NCBI RefSeq assembly: GCF_016587415.1
Contig: NZ_BNJI01000001.1
Location: forward strand, 6,597,413 to 6,661,412
Reading direction: 5' to 3'
Origin: Ktedonobacter sp. SOSP1-85
GTDB lineage: Bacteria > Chloroflexota > Ktedonobacteria > Ktedonobacterales > Ktedonobacteraceae
DNA length: 64,000 nucleotides
The position numbers and the translations under genes were made by a program. Below, one piece after another: positions 34,072 to 42,593 of the stretch. The notes under the pieces were generated by a model, which saw only the letters and a list, made by a program, of their open reading frames with translations, was not told where the DNA came from and made no database searches. The first letter of the stretch is position 1, and each line of letters starts with the position of its first letter.

Positions 34072-35262
34072 GTGTCAACATCGTCCTTGCATGTAGTCAT
34101 TATAGGTGGCGGACTTGGAGGCCTGTGCCTCGCCCAAGGATTACGGCGTGTGGGGATAGACGTAGCGCTTTATGAGCGGGATGCCTCGCCATACACGAGG
34201 AAGCAGGGCTATCGTCTGCATATTGATCGGCGAGGAATAGATGCCCTGCATTCTTGCCTCCCTCCGCACCTGTTCGATCTGTGTATGGCAACCGCATCTC
34301 GCCCAGGAAGCCAGGTCACGATTGTCACAAAGCAGCTTAAGCCAATAAAGGTGATTGGTTTTTCTCGGGAAGACTCGCCCACAATTGTGCCAGTAAGCAC
34401 TTCAGTCGACCGGCTGACGCTGCGCGAGATTCTTCTTATCGGCCTTGATGACATTGTGCATTTCGGTAAAGAGTTTCTTCGATATGAGTACCTATCGGAT
34501 GGCAGGGTGCGAGCATTCTTCAGCGATGGGACCGAGGCGTGTGGAGATGTGCTTATCGCGGCTGATGGCGTCAACTCGCGTGTGCGCCAGCAGTTCCTCC
34601 CCCACGCTTCCATTGAGGAGACAGATGTACGCTGCATTTATGGCAAGACGCTCCTGACCGAGGCCACACATTCCCTTATCCCAGATTTTCTCTATCGTGG
34701 TTTTGCCCAGGTAGTTGGCTTCCGCTTTAGCCTGGCCCTTGGTGTTGTCGACTTTCAGCAACTCCCTGCTGAGGCCGCGCGTAAGTTCGTGCCCGACGCA
34801 TGTTTCCATACCACTGGCAGCTACTTGATGTGGTCATTGAACGCGAAACGCAGGCATATGGGGATGTCTGATGACAAGCTGTTTGGTCTGGATGGAGCAC
34901 AACTGCTACAGTTTGCCTTGCTAAAGACGAAGCGCTGGCATCCCGCCCTGCGCGCATTGCTTGCCGCTGGCGAGCCTGAGGAGACCTTCCCTATTGCTGT
35001 GCGGACGGCAGTTCCCTGCCAGCCCTGGAAGAGCACCTCGATCACCCTGCTGGGAGACGCCATTCATGCCATGAGTCCCGCGGGTGGTTCGGGAGCGAAC
35101 ATGGCCTTGCGTGATGCACACACTCTCTGCCAGGCCCTGAAGGCAGCCGCCTATGGCGAACGGCCTCTCATTTCCGCCATCCATGACTATGAAGCAGTAA
35201 TGCTGGAGGAGGGTTTTGAGGCCGTCCGCTTCTCGGCTAGAGGAGGGGTTTTACGCCGGTAA
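34072..35262 (+). CDS. FAD-dependent monooxygenase
   Basis: A 396-residue class A flavoprotein monooxygenase-like protein. The dinucleotide-binding motif VIIGGGLGGLCLAQGLRRVG is at residues 9-28, CGDVLIAADGVNSRVRQ is the DG motif, and LLGDAIHAMSPAGGSGANMALRDA the second FAD motif. The start is GTG at 34072 with GAGAGGGAAGC upstream. Such enzymes hydroxylate aromatic or polyketide substrates, but the substrate here is unknown. It follows the tnpB element and stands alone on the plus strand. Confidence 0.88.
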   Translation: MSTSSLHVVIIGGGLGGLCLAQGLRRVGIDVALYERDASPYTRKQGYRLHIDRRGIDALHSCLPPHLFDLCMATASRPGSQVTIVTKQLKPIKVIGFSREDSPTIVPVSTSVDRLTLREILLIGLDDIVHFGKEFLRYEYLSDGRVRAFFSDGTEACGDVLIAADGVNSRVRQQFLPHASIEETDVRCIYGKTLLTEATHSLIPDFLYRGFAQVVGFRFSLALGVVDFQQLPAEAARKFVPDACFHTTGSYLMWSLNAKRRHMGMSDDKLFGLDGAQLLQFALLKTKRWHPALRALLAAGEPEETFPIAVRTAVPCQPWKSTSITLLGDAIHAMSPAGGSGANMALRDAHTLCQALKAAAYGERPLISAIHDYEAVMLEEGFEAVRFSARGGVLRR

Positions 35263-35282
35263 GGGACATTGAGCTGTATGTT

Positions 35283-35329
35283 GTGCGGCGCGTTTAGTAG
35301 CGTCGCACGACCTTAAAATCTTAAAGGTG
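35283..35329. terminator. Two hairpins between convergent genes
   Basis: GTGCGGCG (35283-35290) pairs with CGTCGCAC (35301-35308) with one wobble, and ACCTTAA with TTAAAGGT lies at 35310-35329. They separate the monooxygenase from the convergent TPR gene. Confidence 0.45.
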
Positions 35330-35330
35330 T

Positions 35331-35846
35331 CTATTCCTCGTTCCACTTCTCATCGAGGTGAGTGGAGTAGTACTCAAGACCGCGCTTAAAGTACAGAAGC
35401 TTCTCGTCGGTGGTGGTCTCCAGCAGATTAGTCAAAGCGAGTTCCATCGCCTCTTTATACTGCTGCGAGTTGTAGAGAGACATCGAGAGAAAGATCTGGA
35501 TGGCCCGGTTCTGTGGAAACTCCCGCATGCCGCGCCGTAGTGTCGCGACCGCCTTCTCATACTCGCCCAGCCCACGATAGGTGCTTCCCAGGCCCATCAA
35601 GGCACGCTCCAGGCTAGGGCCCGCGAGCCCCTGCTCGAGGGCGCGTAAGTAGAAGGGAACAGACTCATCTTCAAGCCCCAGGTTATCATTCACCACAGCA
35701 TTCTGGTAGGTGATCTCGGCATCATCGGGGTAGGCTGCGTTCAACTCCATAAGGAGCGCCTTGGCCTGTCTCAGAATGGTCTGATCCTGTTTGGCGCGCC
35801 CCTCTTCGCGCAATTGGATGGCTTCAGCTAAACGTTCTCGTTCCAT
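35331..35846 (-). CDS. Tetratricopeptide-repeat protein
   Basis: A 171-residue helical protein with about three TPR-like units: residues about 36-70 (YPDDAEITYQNAVVNDNLGL), 72-105 (LERALMGLGSTYRGLGEYEKAVATL), and 106-140 (FPQNRAIQIFLSMSLYNSQQYKEAM). TPRs mediate protein contacts; the partner is not evident. Soluble, no signal peptide. The conserved-looking C-terminus (LLYFKRGLEYYSTHLDEKW) resembles small TPR proteins widespread in Firmicutes and Chloroflexi. Confidence 0.8.
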   Translation of the reverse strand: MERERLAEAIQLREEGRAKQDQTILRQAKALLMELNAAYPDDAEITYQNAVVNDNLGLEDESVPFYLRALEQGLAGPSLERALMGLGSTYRGLGEYEKAVATLRRGMREFPQNRAIQIFLSMSLYNSQQYKEAMELALTNLLETTTDEKLLYFKRGLEYYSTHLDEKWNEE

Positions 35847-35937
35847 TTTTATCTTCTTCGAATCCTTTCTCTGTCTGTTTGCTTAACCATTCAATGGTAT
35901 CACACTCTTTGGTGCTTGGCATAGGAGTAAGGGTTGT

Positions 35938-36471
35938 TTAGATTTCGCCCTCAGCCACAATTTTTGGTGAGTTCGCATTATCACGGGCTGCTCGCCAGGC
36001 GGGGCTATCCACAAAGTGGTTGTCGTACAACTCCTGGGATGCTATGAGATCTGCTTGTGTTGCTTCCCCTTTCATGACACGCTCGGCCAACCGGAAGTAT
36101 CCGAACCGATCCAAGCCTGGGGCCTGGACAATCAGAAAATCCGCAGTATGAGTGGGGGTGGTTGCGAATGCATGGGCCATATTAGGTGGAACGACGACCA
36201 TATCTCCTTTCCTAGCCGTGATCACCTTCTCACCAGCAAGCATTTGGAGTTCTCCATCTATGACGTAGAAGAGTTCAGCCGATTGATTATGGGTATGCGG
36301 CTTCGCCCCCTCAACTCCCGCTCCCATGGTCGTTCGCATAGCGCTAAGCGCTCCTCCAGTGTCACTGCCATCAGCGAGCAAACGCGTCATGAGTTGCGCG
36401 AACCCAAAAGTTTCCGCCTCACTCTCCCGTACAATGAGAGCTTCCGCAAAATTCGGTACAAGCATGGTCAT
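35938..36471 (-). CDS. Cupin-domain protein
   Basis: A 177-residue cupin. Motif 1 is visible as KPHTHNQSAELFYVIDGELQML (metal-binding His and Glu) and motif 2 as VVPPNMAHAFA (third His). A single cupin of this length may be a dioxygenase, isomerase or ligand-binding protein; the reaction cannot be named. It is divergent from a MarR gene, and the two promoters overlap head-on, so MarR control is likely. Confidence 0.85.
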   Translation of the reverse strand: MTMLVPNFAEALIVRESEAETFGFAQLMTRLLADGSDTGGALSAMRTTMGAGVEGAKPHTHNQSAELFYVIDGELQMLAGEKVITARKGDMVVVPPNMAHAFATTPTHTADFLIVQAPGLDRFGYFRLAERVMKGEATQADLIASQELYDNHFVDSPAWRAARDNANSPKIVAEGEI

Positions 36472-36495
36472 ATCTCTCTGGTTCCTTTCCTTTTC

Positions 36496-36565
36496 TTGAC
36501 ACCCAACAGGGGACGTGTTATTATCACAATGTTAAGATAATAAACGAAATAAATGTTAACGTCAA
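36496..36565. promoter_or_regulatory. Face-to-face promoters of cupin and MarR genes with MarR-like half-sites
   Basis: Plus strand: TTGACA (36496-36501), 17 bp, TATTAT (36519-36524) toward marR. Minus strand: TTGACG (36565-36560), 17 bp, TATTAT (36542-36537) toward the cupin. Both start points fall near 36530. Repeats GTTAACGT and TAACGTTA (about 36555-36580) overlap the minus -35 box and look like an operator. Confidence 0.6.
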
Positions 36566-36606
36566 GTATTTTAACGTTAAGGAATTTGTGTAGCTGGGAG
36601 GAATGC

Positions 36607-37107
36607 ATGGCTGATGCAATTGACAAGGTAATGGATCAATGGCACGGGGAGCGTCCCGACGTTGACCTCTGGTCGATGGGCGTTCTCGGTCGGGTCGCGC
36701 GGCTCTCACGTGTGCTGGAAAGGGCGTACAAGAAGTTTTTCAGCGAGCACGGGTTGGAGGCGTTTGAGTTTGATGTGCTCACGACACTGCGTCGATCAGG
36801 AGAGCCATATGAACTCACTGCCTCTGCCTTACTCAAGGCAGCATTGGTGACCTCCGGGGCCATCACAAATCGTATTGATCGTATGGAGGCCAGAGGCTTC
36901 GTCGAGCGGGTGCGAGATCTCGATGATCGACGTTCTGTCCGTATCCGACTCACACCGCATGGACGCGAAGTTTTGGACAGAATCTTCAGTCTTCATGCCG
37001 CGAACATGGAGCGCATACTCCAGCCCTTGGACCGAGAAGAATGTGAACAGCTTGCGAATATGCTCCGCATCCTGCTGGAGTCCTTTGGGGATACCTCCCT
37101 GGAGTGA
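36607..37107 (+). CDS. MarR-family regulator
   Basis: A 166-residue MarR protein from the ATG at 36607 (GGGAGG upstream). Winged helix: FEFDVLTTLRRSGEPYELTASALLKAALVTSGAITNRIDRMEARGFVERVRDLDDRRSVRIRLTPHGREVLDRI, residues about 55-125, with the typical DDRR wing. It probably controls itself and the divergent cupin gene. Ligand unknown. Confidence 0.92.
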   Translation: MADAIDKVMDQWHGERPDVDLWSMGVLGRVARLSRVLERAYKKFFSEHGLEAFEFDVLTTLRRSGEPYELTASALLKAALVTSGAITNRIDRMEARGFVERVRDLDDRRSVRIRLTPHGREVLDRIFSLHAANMERILQPLDREECEQLANMLRILLESFGDTSLE

Positions 37108-37155
37108 GCGGCAGTGTGGGGCAACGCTGCCCTCTCTTTTTCCACATGCGCCCAT

Positions 37156-37224
37156 TTACTACTTATCCGAAAACTCTGAGCGCGAAGCGCTAGTCACGTG
37201 AGTGACGTTGGGTTTCGGAATAAG
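37156..37224. repeat. Dispersed structured repeat, family D copy 2
   Basis: Closing stem CTTATCCGAAA (37162-37172) with TTTCGGAATAAG (37213-37224). Inner hairpins AGCGCGAAGCGCT and GTCACGTGAGTGAC. Closely matches 18670-18737. Lies immediately 3' of the split phosphotransferase gene. Confidence 0.7.
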
Positions 37225-37728
37225 ATCTTAGCAAAGATCGCGCGCAATTTCTACACAGCGTTTGATTGCCCATTGAGCGATGTTCCATTCCTGCTGGAGA
37301 GCTGTTTCATAGACTTCGGTCAGGCCAATGCGTAATTGATAACAATGAATCCGATCCTGATAAGTAGGGAGGCTTGGGAGGTGATCCCCAAAGTAGGTGG
37401 CCTGTTCCCTCATACACTCTAGCCAGGGGCTCCAGAAATAGGCGGTCGCGACATCAAACAGGGGATCGCCATACTTAGCATTCTCCCAATCGAGTACGGC
37501 GGTGATGCGCTCTCCATCAGTGAGTACATTATTCGATCCGAAATCACCGTGAACCAGGGCGCGCTCCTCCGGACACAGCTTTACGAGAGCGAGAAACGTC
37601 TTGAGCACTTCCTGGCATACAGCAAGTTCTTTCGTGGGTAGTGCGCGTTCCCAAGCATAGGTCTGTGGCTCCAGAAGAAACTCCCGCCATGTCACATAGA
37701 CTGCCTTTCTAAATCTACTCAAAAGTGC

Positions 37729-38973
37729 TTACGCACTCTCAAACAAATTCAATTGCTGCACTTGCCCCTCACAGGATGCCATCGTGACATCTACGCCGCT
37801 TTGGGGCGTATGCAGCACACCGCACCTTTCGGTGTGTGGCGCTCGCCGCGCAAAGAACCTCGTCAGGATATTGTGTGCACTGTTCTCATCTCGATCCATG
37901 ACGAGTCCACATTCGACGCAACAATACGTTCTCTTCCACAATGGCATGGCTTGTAGATTGCCACAGCCACTACACTGCTTGGACGTGTTGCGCTCATCTA
38001 AGAAATGCAACTCTTTCCCATAGAGGACACATTTGTACTTCAGCATTTCGAGAAAGGCGTACAAGCCCCACTCGTTATAGACCGCTCGATTCAGATGTTT
38101 ATTGCGCTCTACATGCTGTTTCGTAACCATTTGCCTCTGTGAAAGGTCACCAACCACAATAGTTCTTTCAACCAAGTTGTGGCTGATAAGATGGGATGCT
38201 TTATGCAAGCTATCCTGTTGTTTGTTGCGTTTCTTCTGGGAAACGCGCTTGTAAACCTTACTGAGATGGATATACCGACGTGATTTTTTCTTACACTTAT
38301 CACGCTTGGATCGAATCTTGTCGAGTTGTTTGTTGTACCAGCGTGATCCTTTAAAGCCGCCAACCGTGTAGATTCTGCCTTGCTCATTTACGCCAGTTGC
38401 CAGTGTTTTGATGCCAAGATCAAAGGCAACGATTCCATCTATCTCATGCTGTTTCTCTTGGCACTCTCTCACAAATGACGCGAAGTAGTTTCCCTTACCA
38501 TCTCGACTGATCGCCACTTCTTTAAACTGTTCAGGCGGTATCTCAGTCAAGCGTGCAACGATGTTGGAGTATTGCTTGTTTTTGCCCTTGCCTCCGGTGG
38601 GCAAAATGAGCTTGTCGCCTTCAATTTTGAGGTACATAGCGGGATAGCAAAGCGTAAAAAAGGAATGCCGTGGGCGTACCCGTGGGAATCCCGGTGCTTC
38701 TCCGGCTTTGACTCTGCGAAAGAAAGCTTTCATGGCTCCATCGAGGCGATAGTAGACCTCTTGTAAAAGCTTTCCATACACCTGAACAAGCTCGGGATCA
38801 TGTTGTTTGCTCTCTTGTAGGTTTTTCTTAGCATCGTAGAGATCCCATTTCTCACCATTCCTGAGCTTGAGCACCCACCAGTTGTAGAGTCCCCTGCACT
38901 TGCCTTGCATAAATTCAAGGGTTGCCGCGTCTTGCTCAGAAACGTTCATTCTGATCTTTTTGCAAAGCAGCAT
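37729..38973 (-). CDS. tnpB: IS607-associated TnpB, rearranged RuvC-II
   Basis: About 414 residues from the ATG at 38973 (MLLCKKIRMNVSEQDAATLE); an in-frame ATG at 39006 is the alternative. RuvC-I: VAFDLGIKTLATG. RuvC-II strand: TIVVGDLSQRQ, with Gly in place of Glu. HFLDERNTSKQCSGCGNLQ follows about 50 residues later, with an alternative acidic pair and an intact CxxC zinc finger (CSGCG, CVECG). RuvC-III: MDRDENSAHNIL. The start overlaps the end of tnpA, so the two are cotranscribed. Confidence 0.88.
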   Translation of the reverse strand: MLLCKKIRMNVSEQDAATLEFMQGKCRGLYNWWVLKLRNGEKWDLYDAKKNLQESKQHDPELVQVYGKLLQEVYYRLDGAMKAFFRRVKAGEAPGFPRVRPRHSFFTLCYPAMYLKIEGDKLILPTGGKGKNKQYSNIVARLTEIPPEQFKEVAISRDGKGNYFASFVRECQEKQHEIDGIVAFDLGIKTLATGVNEQGRIYTVGGFKGSRWYNKQLDKIRSKRDKCKKKSRRYIHLSKVYKRVSQKKRNKQQDSLHKASHLISHNLVERTIVVGDLSQRQMVTKQHVERNKHLNRAVYNEWGLYAFLEMLKYKCVLYGKELHFLDERNTSKQCSGCGNLQAMPLWKRTYCCVECGLVMDRDENSAHNILTRFFARRAPHTERCGVLHTPQSGVDVTMASCEGQVQQLNLFESA

Positions 38974-39560
38974 CCTTAATCGCTTTCTTGTAGGAACGCA
39001 GTCCATGTAATCTGGCAGAGAAGACTGTCACGATAGCAATGAGGTCACGTACCAATTCTTGTTCAGGAGAATGATTTTCGCCATTGATGACGATAAGTTG
39101 GGTATGATGTCGCTCACAAAAGGCTTCAAAGTATTCATATCCAAAACGAACCAACCGATCTCGATGAGCAAGAATGACACGCCGTACCTGACCAAGTTCA
39201 ACCATCTCCATAAGCCGATTGAATTGTTTGCGTTTGTAGTTTAGCCCACTGCCAATATCCGACATCCATTCATCGACCTTGAGCGAATGCTGATGACAAT
39301 AGGCTTCTAACGCTTTTGTTTGGTTGACTAAATCAGGCTTTTGAGTAATTCCAGAGACGCGTGAGTAGGCAATGGTAAGTCCCTGCTCCGGTGCTTTTAG
39401 CCCACGATACTCAAGATACTGGTCGTGAGTATAATAGCGCCTATTTGATTGTGGAGAACGATGGGCGACGAGCTTGCCTTCACGATCCCATTTTTGCAGC
39501 GTTTTGGTAGACTTCCCAATACGTTTTCCAAACGCTTGAATATCATATGTGTTCTGCATA
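38936..39560 (-). CDS. tnpA: IS607-family serine recombinase (transposase A)
   Basis: About 208 residues. The N-terminal MerR-like helix-turn-helix (FGKRIGKSTKTLQKWDREGK, RRYYTHDQYLEYRG) comes first, followed by the catalytic serine domain (TIAYSRVSGITQKPDLVNQT, nucleophile in YSRVSG; then SDIGSGLNYKRKQF and VRRVILAHRDRLVRFGYEYF). This order is specific to IS607. Translation from the ATG at 39560 would be leaderless given the promoter position. Confidence 0.92.
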
Positions 39561-39566
39561 AACACA

Positions 39567-39595
39567 TTTTAACACAATTGAGCGCTTATGTCAAA
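39567..39595 (-). promoter_or_regulatory. Promoter of the IS607 element
   Basis: Minus strand TTGACA (39595-39590), 17-bp spacer, TAAAAT (39572-39567). The predicted start point falls on the tnpA ATG (39560), so the message lacks a ribosome binding site. The -35 box lies near the element end. Confidence 0.6.
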
Positions 39596-40121
39596 ACTGT
39601 TTCAGTATCTCCCTGTCCAGATGCGTCAAAATCGCCAAAGCCCGTTGTCTCATCCGGATCAAATTTGCTCAATGCCAGCCAGACATCAGCAGTTGGCTTC
39701 AGGAGTCGTTGAAGCGTAGCACTATCGACATCCTGAAGTGTGATGCCTGGCATTTTTTCGCTTATACAGAAGGCATGTTGCGCATCAATATATCCTGTCT
39801 GGATGACATATGGAATAGGGACTTGCTCGGAATGGAAATGGTGATAAGCGTAGGCATCTTTTTGAAAGCTCGAGATAGAGGAGTTGATGCGAATGACGTA
39901 CTCGGCGTTACCCCACTTGAAGGAAAAGGCTTGCGACTCTTCGCCTTCAATCATCTGCTGGAGAGTGTCTACTTCACTTCTATAGTAATCACGAAGAAAG
40001 GTTTTTATCGCTTCCAGATCTAGTGTCGTCTTCTGTTTACTCATACGCAGAAGTATACACTATGCGTGAGGGGGACGACGCTGCTGAAGCATGCGTTGTC
40101 CCCATTCTCAATCCTACCGCG

Positions 40122-41360
40122 CTAAGCCTTGACCGCGATCTCGGCCAGGGCTTTGTGGAAGACGCGGCCCAGGCGAGCGATGCCCTCGCGGATCTGCTCA
40201 GGGTTGGCGTTGGAGAAGCTCAGGCGCAAGGTGTTGTCGCCACCACCTTGTGCGTGGAAGGACGTTCCAGGCACAAAGGCCACGTTCTCTTTGACCGCCT
40301 CGCGTAGCAGTTCGGTCGAGTTCAGGCCTTCTGGGAGGACTACCCAGAGGAACATGCCGCCCTGGGGGCGTGTCCAGCGAATGCCTGCCGGGAAGTGCTC
40401 CTCCATGGCCTGCAACATGATGTTGCGCCGCTCGCCATAGGTGCGGCGGATGAGTGGGATATGCTGCTCAATGAAGCCCTCGTGCAGCAATTCATGGACG
40501 ATAAGTTGGTTGAGCGAGGCTGTATGGAGGTCTGCGCCCTGCTTAGTCTGGACAAGCTTGCGTATTAGTTCTGGGGAGGCGACGACCCAGGCCACGCGCA
40601 GGCCGGGTGTCAGCACCTTGGAGAAGGTATTGAGCTGGATGATGTTGCCCCGGTATGGCTCGCCCTCGCTCTTGCGCTGTTGGCTATCCAGCGTGAGCAG
40701 GGAGGGGAGAGGCTCACCCTCGAAGCGCAGTTGTGAGTAGGGATCATCCTCAACGACCGGGACGCCATAGCGGTTGGCCAGCTCGACCAGTTGCTTGCGG
40801 CGCTCCAGGGAGAGCGTCACGCCCGAGGGGTTCTGGAAATTGGGCAGGACATACATCAGCTTGGGCTTGAGGGCCAGCATCTCCTCCAGGACATCGGTGC
40901 ACAGACCATTTTCGTCGGAAGGGACGGTGATATAGTCAGCGCCATAGGGGGCCATAGCCTGTAAGGCACCCATATAGGTTGGCGACTCCACCAGGACGCG
41001 ATCACCGGGATTGATTAGCAGGCGCCCGACGAAGTCCAGACCCTGCTGCGAGCCTGAGACGATAAAGATATTCTCAGGTGTGACCGTTAGCCCATCGCGG
41101 GAGGAGGTCTGCGCGATCAGCTCAAGCAGGGGGCGGTAGCCTTCCGAGGGGCCATACTGGAGGGCTTGCACACCACGCTCCTGAAGTACCTTCTGTGTGG
41201 CGGATGCTACCTTCTCTACCGGAAAGATCTCAGCGGCAGGCAGACCGCCCGCGAAGGAGATCACCTCAGGTTGCTCGGTAAGCTTGAGGAGGTCGCGAAT
41301 GGCGGAACTCTTCATCAGTTGGACACGTTGCGCGTAGTGCTGGTCCCAAAAGTCTGGCAT
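40122..41360 (-). CDS. PLP-dependent aminotransferase, 2-aminoadipate/LysN-like
   Basis: A 412-residue fold-type-I class I/II aminotransferase. Landmarks: VISFAGGLPAAEIFP, YGPSEGYRPLLELIAQ, VSGSQQGLDFVGRLLINPGD, PNFQNPSGVTLSLERRK, VEDDPYSQLRFEG, and NTFSKVLTPGLRVAW with the PLP lysine. This set matches 2-aminoadipate transaminases (LysN) and the aminotransferase part of MocR regulators, but no DNA-binding domain is present. Substrate among amino acids is not certain. AAAGGAGCC precedes the start. It stands alone. Confidence 0.9.
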   Translation of the reverse strand: MPDFWDQHYAQRVQLMKSSAIRDLLKLTEQPEVISFAGGLPAAEIFPVEKVASATQKVLQERGVQALQYGPSEGYRPLLELIAQTSSRDGLTVTPENIFIVSGSQQGLDFVGRLLINPGDRVLVESPTYMGALQAMAPYGADYITVPSDENGLCTDVLEEMLALKPKLMYVLPNFQNPSGVTLSLERRKQLVELANRYGVPVVEDDPYSQLRFEGEPLPSLLTLDSQQRKSEGEPYRGNIIQLNTFSKVLTPGLRVAWVVASPELIRKLVQTKQGADLHTASLNQLIVHELLHEGFIEQHIPLIRRTYGERRNIMLQAMEEHFPAGIRWTRPQGGMFLWVVLPEGLNSTELLREAVKENVAFVPGTSFHAQGGGDNTLRLSFSNANPEQIREGIARLGRVFHKALAEIAVKA

Positions 41361-41557
41361 GGATAGGCTCCTTTTGTATTTGCTTTTGCTGTATTTTTTA
41401 CTGGAGATAAAGATTAGTGTAGAGCGTGATGGATAGCATGTCTACAGCCAATGGCAGTCAATGTTGGGTTAAAGTATAGCAATTGGCTCCCTTCGATGCA
41501 CAAGATATCACCTTTTTGGGCGCTCCTGCCTGGTTGTGGTTGCGTAGGAATGTGTGA

Positions 41558-41628
41558 GCCCGACGCTACTAAAGTACGCGTCTACATATGCTCGTTATAT
41601 ATAGATGCGTACTTTAGTAGCGTCGGGC
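41558..41628. repeat. Dispersed long hairpin, family B copy 2
   Basis: Arms 41558-41589 and 41597-41628 pair with only wobble differences. Outer GCCCGACGCT, variable middle ACTAAAGT with ACTTTAGT opposite, inner ACGCGTCTACATAT. It is intergenic between the aminotransferase start and the WD40 relic. Confidence 0.8.
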
Positions 41629-41637
41629 CAAATATCC

Positions 41638-41876
41638 TCACATTGGCTTCCACACCTGAACTGTGTTATCGGCGCCCCCTGAAGCAATGTACCTGCCATC
41701 GGGCGACCATGCAACGGCCATTATCCATTTCATATCCCAAAACCGTGTATGTCCAGAATAGGTAAAGATAACCAGGCGCCACCTGCGCCAGTTAGCCCAA
41801 CGAGGCCCAGTCCTGTTGCCCCCAGTATCTTCCGGCGTGTGAAGCTGTGTTTCTTCCCTGTTGTAGAACTTTGCAT
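41638..41876 (-). pseudogene. Relic of an exported WD40-repeat protein
   Basis: From the ATG at 41876 one frame gives MQSSTTGKKHSFTRRKILGA followed by TGLGLVGLTGAGGAWLSL, a twin-arginine-type leader and membrane helix. A different frame then encodes only the last WD40 blade (IMAVAWSPDGRYIASGGADN followed by TVQVW), ending at 41638. Everything in between is lost. Exported WD40 proteins with this leader type are common in Ktedonobacteria (from general knowledge). Confidence 0.65.
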
Positions 41877-42188
41877 GATGGATGCCCTCCTTGAGCAAGG
41901 CGCTATGTTTCCCCTTATTCTCAGCAGTATATGATAGCAAGCAGTCGCTGTCTAGAGATGTTGCAGGGAACTTTTGCCACAGTTATTGGGTATCTACACA
42001 AAAATGGTATTCAGCGTAAGAGCAGACAAGTAGTTTTTAAAATTTGTGATGAAGTATAGGATCAATTTTGTCCGTTATTCAGGGTATACTGCTCGTGAGG
42101 TGAGGATGAACGGGCCTGTGGTGAGTATGAGTGACGAACTTGTATGTGCAAGGAAGAGAGTTTCTAGCAAGAAAAGAAAGAGCTAAAG

Positions 42189-42578
42189 ATGAAATTGACC
42201 TATATTCCCCTGATCGTTGCCGACTTTCCAGTGGCACTTCGCTTCTGGCGCGACGTGGCAAAGTTGCCCCTGACATATAGTGATGAGGCAACCAGCTTTG
42301 CCTCGTTTGATACGGGCAGCACCACCTTGCTCCTTGTAAGCCGAAAGGCATTTGCCAGCGCAAATGAGGTGGTGACGCCAGCCCAGGAACAGAACCATTC
42401 CATGTATCTCTCTTTCCAAGTGGATAACATTGATGCCACCTATGCTGATCTGATCGCGGGCGGAGCCACATCAGTCTATGAGCCGCGAGATTTTCCACAT
42501 ATGCAGGCACGCCAGGCTCACGTCACTGATCCTGATGGCCACCTGGTCGAGCTCTATACCCCATTTCCCAAAGCCTGA
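42189..42578 (+). CDS. VOC-family (glyoxalase/bleomycin-resistance fold) protein
   Basis: A 129-residue vicinal-oxygen-chelate protein with two beta-alpha-beta-beta-beta modules: YIPLIVADFPVALRFWRDVA and LYLSFQVDNIDATYADLIAGG-like halves, ending VTDPDGHLVELYTP with the metal-ligand Glu. The start has AAAGAGCTAAAG upstream. May be a dioxygenase, isomerase or antibiotic-binding protein; not decidable. Ends 15 bp before the next gene, probably one operon. Confidence 0.85.
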   Translation: MKLTYIPLIVADFPVALRFWRDVAKLPLTYSDEATSFASFDTGSTTLLLVSRKAFASANEVVTPAQEQNHSMYLSFQVDNIDATYADLIAGGATSVYEPRDFPHMQARQAHVTDPDGHLVELYTPFPKA

Positions 42579-42593
42579 GAAAGATGTAAGCGT

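Larger units (their letters stand above)
37705..39612 (-). mobile_element. IS607-type insertion element with tnpA and tnpB
   Basis: About 1908 bp between the two halves of the phosphotransferase gene, carrying a MerR-headed serine recombinase and a TnpB gene, the IS607 layout. Boundaries are inferred from frame restoration at AG dinucleotides on both sides. No target duplication or terminal inverted repeats are seen, as expected for IS607, which inserts without duplication. Confidence 0.75.
37228..40044 (-). pseudogene. Aminoglycoside-phosphotransferase-like gene split by an IS607-type element
   Basis: The N-terminal part (40044 down to about 39613) gives MSKQKTTLDLEAIKTFLRDY, a kinase-like N-lobe (FSFKWGNAEYVIRINSSI), ending FGDFDASGQ. 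The C-terminal part (about 37704 to 37228) gives AVYVTWREFLLEPQTYAWER, the catalytic loop VHGDFGSNNVLTD and the metal motif AVLDWENAKYGDPLFDVA. Joining GGACAG to GCAGTC restores one frame of about 300 residues (SGQ-AVYVTW), as expected of APH-family kinases. All catalytic motifs survive, so precise excision could revive it. Native substrate unknown; drug resistance should not be assumed. Confidence 0.85.

Noticed and set aside
37228..37722. Stand-alone short phosphotransferase gene
   Set aside because: It lacks the N-lobe, which lies across the IS607 element; it is the 3' half of a split gene.
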